DNA of 64,000 nucleotides, taken from NCBI RefSeq assembly GCF_052116305.1, contig NZ_JBQKLI010000005.1, positions 60,600 through 124,599 of the forward strand. The letters are read 5' to 3'. Numbering within the stretch: the first letter of the stretch is position 1; every line of letters begins with the position of its first letter. The position numbers and the translations under genes are program-made. Below the pieces are notes generated by a model. It had not been told where the DNA came from. It searched no databases and saw only the letters and a program-made list of their open reading frames with translations. Below, piece by piece: positions 59,579 through 64,000 of the stretch. This DNA comes from JBQKLI01 sp012798975 (GTDB taxonomy: Bacteria > Bacillota > Clostridia > Tissierellales > Peptoniphilaceae).

Positions 59579-59640
59579 TGAGATAAAGAAGAGTATGGAC
59601 TTTACCGTAGCTAGGAAAACTAATAAACAAAACGATTCAC

Positions 59641-59677
59641 ACCCCTTAAAGAGCTGATGCTTTAAGGGGTCTTTTTT
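59641..59677. terminator. Bidirectional terminator
   Basis: CCCCTTAAAG (59642-59651) / CTTTAAGGGG (59660-59669) with an 8-nt loop, then T6; it borders the stop of the leftward gene. Confidence 0.8.
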
Positions 59678-60542
59678 ATTTTTCTAAATCAACAGGAGGT
59701 GCCGGGGTATAAAGGTCATCATAGTAATGAATGATTCCTGAAGTGGCAATCATTACTCCAAAGGCCAATGCTCCTAATTTTCCTCCTTTTCCAGGGAAGA
59801 TAGGAGAAGTATAGAAGTAGCTTAAGGAGCACATTAATCCTGCGATAATTGTAAATTTATAACTTCTAAAATGTTCAAAGGCGCTCATCCCAACGAATGT
59901 TCCGCAAAATAAGGTGGTTGCATATAAACTGCCATGGACGGGAAAGAGCCCAGGCAGAATCAAACCGCCTACGATGCCAATAATAGCCGAGCTTGTAACT
60001 GCGGAATGTTTTGCATAATCTCGAATCCATAAAGTACCGATGGTCCCTGCGACAATAAGGGCGGGGATCATAATATCGAAACGGGGAATTAGATTTGGGG
60101 CGGAAAAGACAAACCGATTTTTAAAATATGCTGTTATCATCGTTCCGAAAAATGCGCAGGCTCCCAACTTTCCCCCATATCCTACATATAAAGGCTGGGT
60201 TCCCGCAAGGAGAAGGCCAGCGATAAAACCAGAAATTACAACAGCTTCAACATTCGTCAAAACTCCTGTACTGGTCATGCCGACAAAAGATCCGCAATAG
60301 ATGGGCACCTCTATTTTGGGGAATAAAAGAGCTCCAAGCAATCCAACAAGAGAAGATGCGATTACGCTTCCAAGTTCTGTATAATGGTTGATAGCATAGG
60401 TAAGAACAGAAGAGAGGATTACGATACCTAGAGTTTTAAGCTGATTTTCTTTAAAGGAGGGAAGGCAGTATTTCAAAAACTGTGTTTTCAGTTTGAGAAT
60501 TCCCTTTTTTACCCTTAAAAACATGAAAATCAAGATAATCAC
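59676..60542 (-). CDS. Multi-pass membrane protein, open part of a frameshifted gene
   Basis: The open frame from GTG 60542 gives 288 residues with about eight or nine hydrophobic segments, many Gly pairs (VGYGGKLGACAFFGT, FPGKGGKLGALAFGVMI) and an internal duplication of the GGKLGA block, an inverted-repeat-like fold seen in some transporters. No named family is recognised. No ribosome site precedes the GTG, but 120 bp upstream an ATG with a good site (60661) leads into the same protein if one base is added in an A7/T7 tract. So this is most likely the body of a longer gene (328 residues). Confidence 0.7.
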   Translation of the reverse strand: MIILIFMFLRVKKGILKLKTQFLKYCLPSFKENQLKTLGIVILSSVLTYAINHYTELGSVIASSLVGLLGALLFPKIEVPIYCGSFVGMTSTGVLTNVEAVVISGFIAGLLLAGTQPLYVGYGGKLGACAFFGTMITAYFKNRFVFSAPNLIPRFDIMIPALIVAGTIGTLWIRDYAKHSAVTSSAIIGIVGGLILPGLFPVHGSLYATTLFCGTFVGMSAFEHFRSYKFTIIAGLMCSLSYFYTSPIFPGKGGKLGALAFGVMIATSGIIHYYDDLYTPAPPVDLEK

Positions 60543-60661
60543 TATGACAAAGATAGAGGGAATATGATTGTATCGGACCGCCTGATAAAGGGCGATGCTG
60601 TATAAACCAAGAACTAATAAAGACAGTAAAAAAATGCTGCATGAGTTATGATTTTTGCCAT
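60543..60661 (-). other. Detached 5' end of the membrane protein gene, frameshift at a T7 tract
   Basis: ATG 60661 with AAAGGA 8 nt upstream encodes MAKIITHAAFF then hits a stop. At the T7 tract (plus strand A7, 60628-60634) one extra T would join it to LLSLLVLGLYSIALYQAVRY, which continues in frame into the 288-residue open part. Confidence 0.65.
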
Positions 60662-60833
60662 ATTCCAGTTCCTTTCTGAAGTAGTTATTCTAAAGAAAGA
60701 ATATCATATATGGGCTCCCAGGAGAATAATTTGTTCCTATAAAAACAGTACATAATAATGAAAAAACGAATCTTCTATCGACATTCCTCTTTTTAATTGA
60801 TAAGATAAATTTAATTCATGAGGAGGAAAATAT

Positions 60834-61997
60834 ATGAAACTAAAAGTCCATCATAATGTATGGAAGATTATTCTTTTTATAGGGATCGTACTGCTGATTA
60901 TATTTCGATTTGATCACTTTACGGCGATTGTCAAAAGAATAGGTGCAGCAGCTACCCCGATATTGATCGGATTAGCCTTAGCTTTCATTCTTAATATCAT
61001 AATGGTTAAGTATGAGAAACTCTATTTCCCAAAAAGCACGAGAAATAGAGTTGTAAAGTCTAGAAGACCTATCTGCTTAACATTGGCGATTTTAAGTGTG
61101 CTTCTTGTATTTTATTTTATCGGAAGCATGGTCATTCCACAGTTTATCAAATCTGTACAAGTTTTAGTTGCATCTTTGCCGGAACTGGCACAGAAGGCTT
61201 GGAATTTTGCAATAGAAAGAGGATTAGATCCTACTCAAGTCGGTATCAATCCAGACATGTGGAACCAGCCGAGTTCAGAGCTTGTTCAAAAAGCAATGGA
61301 ATTTGGACGGAATTTCATGGGAGGATTCCTTAATATAATCACATCTGTATTTGGTGTAGTGACAAATATTTTGATGGGATTTGCCTTTGCAATCTTTTTA
61401 CTAGGAGGGAAAGAAAAAATTCTTCATAGTATAGGAAGAGTTTTAAAAGCCTATCTGCCAAAAGAAAAAGTGATTACCCTTTATAGAAATGCAGCTGTGT
61501 TTAATCAAACATTTAAAGATTTCTTCGGAGGACAATTTATCGAAGCGATTATTATAGGAGTAATAGCAACATCTGGAATGCTCCTTCTGCGTCTGCCCTA
61601 TGCGACAATGATTGGTTCTGTAGTAGGACTTACGAATATAATACCTATTATCGGTCCCTTTATCGGAGGGGCAATCGGAGTACTGTTGATTCTTTTGGAA
61701 AATCCGATTCAAGCACTTGTGTTCGCTGCTTTTGTGCTGGTTCTTCAGCAGATTGAAGGAAATATCCTTTATCCAAGAGTGGTAGGAAGTTCTATCGGGC
61801 TTGCAGGGATCTGGGTTTTCGCTGCAATTATTTTAGGAACAGGTTTGTTCGGGCTTATCGGAGCACTGCTTGCAGTACCGATAACTGCATCCCTTTATAA
61901 GATTTTAAAATATGATGTAGAGAAAAAAGAAGAAGCTCTTAGAGAAAAAATTAAAAAGGATTATGATCCGGAAATCGTAATTGTAGAACACGAATAG
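60834..61997 (+). CDS. AI-2E family transporter (first of tandem pair)
   Basis: A 387-residue membrane protein of the AI-2E/YdiK family. Two N-terminal helices with FRFDHFTAIVKRI between them, a large soluble loop (about residues 95-180), and five C-terminal helices with GLTNIIPIIGPFIGGAIGVL and GNILYPRVVGSSIGLAGIWVFAAIILGTGLFG, the family's signature regions. Some members export AI-2 or act as sodium/proton antiporters; which applies here is unknown. AGGAGG precedes the ATG. A close paralogue follows 340 bp later. Confidence 0.9.
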   Translation: MKLKVHHNVWKIILFIGIVLLIIFRFDHFTAIVKRIGAAATPILIGLALAFILNIIMVKYEKLYFPKSTRNRVVKSRRPICLTLAILSVLLVFYFIGSMVIPQFIKSVQVLVASLPELAQKAWNFAIERGLDPTQVGINPDMWNQPSSELVQKAMEFGRNFMGGFLNIITSVFGVVTNILMGFAFAIFLLGGKEKILHSIGRVLKAYLPKEKVITLYRNAAVFNQTFKDFFGGQFIEAIIIGVIATSGMLLLRLPYATMIGSVVGLTNIIPIIGPFIGGAIGVLLILLENPIQALVFAAFVLVLQQIEGNILYPRVVGSSIGLAGIWVFAAIILGTGLFGLIGALLAVPITASLYKILKYDVEKKEEALREKIKKDYDPEIVIVEHE

Positions 61998-62080
61998 CAT
62001 TTTAGCCAGGTCTTTATGCAATCAAAGAAGCAGACAAAGTGCCAATCTTAAATAAGTAACTTCCTTCAGCCTTTCAATTC

Positions 62081-62135
62081 CCGCTAAGATACAGTTTCAC
62101 TCTTGATGTTCAAGAGCGAGGCTGTATCTTAGCGG
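62081..62135. repeat. Long hairpin between the AI-2E genes
   Basis: CCGCTAAGATACAG (62081-62094) pairs exactly with CTGTATCTTAGCGG (62122-62135); an inner CTCTTG/CAAGAG stem closes an ATGTT loop. No T-tract follows on the + strand. The rest of the gap 61998-62337 has no gene. Confidence 0.6.
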
Positions 62136-62337
62136 AGAAAAGGATTTCATAAAATTCTCAGATAAGTATTTTTATCCATAGTTTTAGATAGTTCATTCTA
62201 TAAGAATTCTCGTTTCAAAATATAATCTTTTAGTAGAAAATTTCCCGCCCGTGAATGTAACAAGAAGATATACGATCTATAATCTATCCCTGCCATTTTA
62301 TGGGTAGATTAAAAGAAATGTAATAGGAGGAAGCTAA

Positions 62338-62373
62338 ATGAAATTAAAAGTACATCAAAATATTTGAAAGATT
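62338..62373 (+). other. Start of the second AI-2E gene with an in-frame UGA
   Basis: ATG 62338 with AGGAGG upstream encodes MKLKVHQNI, then TGA (62365-62367), then KI and on. The paralogue reads MKLKVHHNVWKI, with Trp at the TGA position. Confidence 0.85.
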
Positions 62374-63498
62374 GTGCTATTTGCAGGAGCAGTTCTTCTA
62401 ATCGTATTTAGATTTGACCATTTTATAGCTGCTATAAGGTCAGTCGTATCTGCATCCATTCCGATTTTAATAGGACTTATATTAGCTTTTATATTAAATA
62501 TTCTTATGGTTAAATTTGAGAAGATTTATTTTCCTAAAAGTGATAACAAAAAGATCATTAAGTCAAGAAGACCTGTAGCGTTGTTGTTATCGGTTCTAAC
62601 CGTGCTTATTGTGTTTTATATTGTGGGAGGATTGGTTATCCCTCAGTTTATCGACTCTATTCAAGTGGTTATCGGCGCCTTGCCTCAATTCGCTCAAAAT
62701 CTTTGGGATTTTGCCGTAAAAAGAGGCTTAGATCCTACCGAGGTTGGTATCAGTCCGGATTTATGGAATCAGCCCAGTTCTCAGCTGATACAACGAGTAA
62801 TGGAGCTGGGGAGAAATTTCCTAGGCGGATTCTTATCGGTTATTACCTCGGTGTTTGGACTTTTTACGAATGTTTTAATGGGTCTGGGATTTGCGATATT
62901 CCTGCTTGCAGGAAAAGAAAAGATCCTTACAAATATCGGCAGAGTCATGAAAGCCTATCTGCCAATAGAAACAGTACGCACAATATACAGAAATTCGGCG
63001 GTAGTCAATGATACCTTTAGAGACTTCTTTGCAGGCCAGTTTACAGTGGCGGCTATATTGGGAATCATCACAACAATTGCGTTGTTTATCTTCCAATATC
63101 CCCATGTAACAATGATAGGATCCGTTATAGCCCTGATGGATATTATACCGATTATCGGTCCCTTTATCGGAGGGGCGATAGGCGCTTTGATTCTCTTCTT
63201 AGAAGATCCTATGAAAGCTGTATGGTTCGTTTTGTTTATTCTTATACTCCAGCAAGTAGAAAGCAACATTATCTACCCGCGTATCGTAGGAGGCTCTATC
63301 GGACTCGGCGGAATATGGGTCTTTGCAGCAGTTATTTTAGGAACAGGAATCTTCGGGATTTTAGGAGCCTTGTTAGCAGTACCGATCGTTGCTTCAGTGT
63401 ATAAAATTCTAAAGTATGATGTGGAAAAAATAGAAGAAGAAAGAAGAGAAAAAATAGAAGAGGAAATGGATAGAGAAATAGAAATTGTAGAACATTAA
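62374..63498 (+). CDS. AI-2E family transporter, second copy, with early nonsense codon
   Basis: The open part from GTG 62374 gives 374 residues closely similar to the first copy along its length (PILIGLILAFILNILMVKFEKIYFPKS, DIIPIIGPFIGGAIGALILF, GGSIGLGGIWVFAAVILGTGIFG). The natural start is ATG 62338, but a TGA replaces TGG at codon 10. Re-initiation at GTG 62374, three codons after the stop, could still give a nearly complete protein missing only the first 12 residues. Whether it is a pseudogene depends on that. It precedes a promoter and tandem TPP riboswitches. Confidence 0.85.
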   Translation: MLFAGAVLLIVFRFDHFIAAIRSVVSASIPILIGLILAFILNILMVKFEKIYFPKSDNKKIIKSRRPVALLLSVLTVLIVFYIVGGLVIPQFIDSIQVVIGALPQFAQNLWDFAVKRGLDPTEVGISPDLWNQPSSQLIQRVMELGRNFLGGFLSVITSVFGLFTNVLMGLGFAIFLLAGKEKILTNIGRVMKAYLPIETVRTIYRNSAVVNDTFRDFFAGQFTVAAILGIITTIALFIFQYPHVTMIGSVIALMDIIPIIGPFIGGAIGALILFLEDPMKAVWFVLFILILQQVESNIIYPRIVGGSIGLGGIWVFAAVILGTGIFGILGALLAVPIVASVYKILKYDVEKIEEERREKIEEEMDREIEIVEH

Positions 63499-63526
63499 TT
63501 GATTTTTATTCTGCAAGTGCTATAAT
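63499..63526 (+). promoter_or_regulatory. Promoter of the TPP riboswitch transcript
   Basis: TTGATT 63499-63504, 16-bp spacer, TATAAT 63521-63526, right after the AI-2E gene stop. Confidence 0.7.
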
Positions 63527-63543
63527 GAAAACAATTAAATAGA

Positions 63544-63619
63544 TGCAGGGGAACAATTTTGTTGAGAAGGCACAGCCTGACCCTTAGAACCTGTCAGTTA
63601 ATACTGTCGTAGGGAGCAA
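63544..63619 (+). promoter_or_regulatory. TPP riboswitch aptamer 1
   Basis: The thi-box pattern is complete: GCAGGGGAAC, GTTGAGAAGGC, TGACCCTTAGAACCTGTCAG, and TGTCGTAGGGA. This fold binds thiamine pyrophosphate and normally lowers expression of thiamine synthesis or uptake genes. It is followed by a terminator at 63631. Confidence 0.93.
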
Positions 63620-63630
63620 ACATGAAAAGC

Positions 63631-63676
63631 AGATGTTTTGTCGTTACGACCTTTTAACGGCAAGCATCTTTTTTAT
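63631..63676 (+). terminator. Terminator after TPP aptamer 1
   Basis: AGATGTTTTGTCGTT pairs with AACGGCAAGCATCT (with G-U pairs) and runs into T6, the riboswitch expression platform. Confidence 0.75.
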
Positions 63677-63690
63677 TGCAAATAAATCAT

Positions 63691-63766
63691 TGCAGGGGAA
63701 CGTTTTAGTTGAGAAGGCACAGCCTGACCCTTAGAACCTGTCAGTTAAGACTGTCGTAGGGAGCAG
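63691..63766 (+). promoter_or_regulatory. TPP riboswitch aptamer 2
   Basis: A near-identical second aptamer: GCAGGGGAAC, GTTGAGAAGGCACAGCCTGA, CCCTTAGAACCTGTCAG, CTGTCGTAGGGAGCA. It begins 147 bp after aptamer 1. The differences lie in the first loop and the P1-side bases, so it looks like a recent tandem duplication. Confidence 0.93.
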
Positions 63767-63779
63767 ACAAAGAGACTTG

Positions 63780-63817
63780 TGTTTTGTTGTAGACCCTTAC
63801 GACAAAACATTTTTTTA
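63780..63817 (+). terminator. Terminator after TPP aptamer 2
   Basis: TGTTTTGTTGTA pairs with TTACGACAAAACA, then T7. Confidence 0.75.
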
Positions 63818-63834
63818 TGCAGATGAATTATCAT

Positions 63835-64000
63835 ACTAAGTGCAACACTGAAAATAAAAACTCATAGAAAATACTCTATGATAAAATGTGAGTGATCAAA
63901 CAAACATTTTAAAGGAGTAAAATACTATGAGTTATTCACATCTTACCATAGAAGAAAGATCTTGTATCTATCAATTTAAAAACTTAGGGATGAGTATAAG
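63835..64000 (+). mobile_element. Left end of an IS30-family insertion sequence (partial)
   Basis: A leader-like unit after riboswitch 2 (ATGCAGATGAATTATCAT) resembles the end of unit 1 and then diverges at about 63835, where AAGTGCAAC may be the IS end. The transposase starts at 63927. The right end is outside the window. The exact left boundary is an estimate. Confidence 0.65.
63927..64000 (+). CDS. IS30-family transposase, N-terminal fragment (partial)
   Basis: 24 codons are visible, MSYSHLTIEERSCIYQFKNL then GMSI, which is the standard start of IS30-family transposases (HTH domain with LTIEER). AAAGGAG lies 9 nt before the ATG. The rest is beyond the window edge, so activity cannot be judged. 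Confidence 0.85.
   Translation, partial: MSYSHLTIEERSCIYQFKNLGMSI

Noticed and set aside
62338..63498. UGA read as tryptophan throughout (alternative code)
   Set aside because: TGA is used as a normal stop (for example at 16043) and Trp codons elsewhere are TGG, so this is a single-gene change.

Overview
The window looks like the chromosome of a low-GC Gram-positive bacterium (Bacillota), most likely an anaerobic or fermentative member of the Clostridia/Tissierellia. The support is AT-rich sequence, strong AGGAGG-type ribosome binding sites, T-box leaders and TPP riboswitches, Gram-positive lipoproteins, pyruvate formate-lyase with its activase, a D-2-hydroxyacid dehydrogenase and DUF438/PepSY-type proteins. 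The species cannot be fixed from the sequence. A heme catalase and a PerR-like Fur protein suggest it meets oxygen.

Layout. 1-10.1 kb: tail of a DUF4349 protein, an XRE regulator, a small membrane protein, then leftward genes: a TrpXYP-type ABC importer behind a tryptophan T-box, an acyl-CoA ligase behind a second T-box with an apparent tyrosine specifier, and a four-gene NUDIX/unknown/epimerase/aldo-keto reductase operon. 10.4-16.4 kb: an accessory-looking ABC-2 exporter operon with a small secreted protein and two membrane-anchored proteins. Its promoter has an (AT)n spacer, and it is bracketed by two ~270-bp direct repeats, one of which carries a truncated copy of the gene next to the other. 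16.5-26.9 kb: TetR with a MacB-like ABC pair, DUF438 protein, PepSY protein, D,D-carboxypeptidase, catalase, MscS channel and a sirtuin. 26.9-30.3 kb: an unrecognised two-gene AAA+ system. 30.5-40.7 kb: BMP lipoprotein, Fe-alcohol dehydrogenase, BFD-type Fe-S protein, YeiH exporter, PerR, TelA, an FMN-binding lipoprotein with a 46-residue membrane protein, and a second TrpXYP-like operon without a T-box. 41-53.8 kb: CoA-disulfide-reductase/NADH-oxidase-like enzyme, cystine-type symporter, pflB and a PFL activase fused to a Crp/Fnr regulator, HNH-like protein, D-lactate-type dehydrogenase, MBL hydrolase, FdhD with a cysteine desulfurase, and a BlaI-type regulator. 54-64 kb: DUF2207/LemA, OB-like lipoprotein, PfoR-like PTS IIC with YpmS, a frameshifted membrane protein, two tandem AI-2E family proteins (the second with a UGA at a conserved Trp codon), tandem TPP riboswitches, and the left end of an IS30-family element.

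How genes work together. The strongest regulatory story is the pfl locus. A perfect-arm TGTGATC/GATCACA site lies in front of pflB, and the next gene joins the radical-SAM activase to a Crp/Fnr DNA-binding domain whose recognition helix has the CRP-type R-E-x-x-x-R pattern, so one protein may both activate the enzyme and control its operon. Aromatic amino acid supply appears to be sensed by two T-boxes in the first 7 kb. FdhD sits with its own cysteine desulfurase, although no formate dehydrogenase is visible.

Between genes there is a dispersed purine-rich repeat (about eight copies) ending in a hairpin with a constant 7-nt loop and arms that differ but stay paired. A 690-bp gap near 56.5 kb is a mosaic of such hairpins. 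No rRNA, tRNA or CRISPR array was found.
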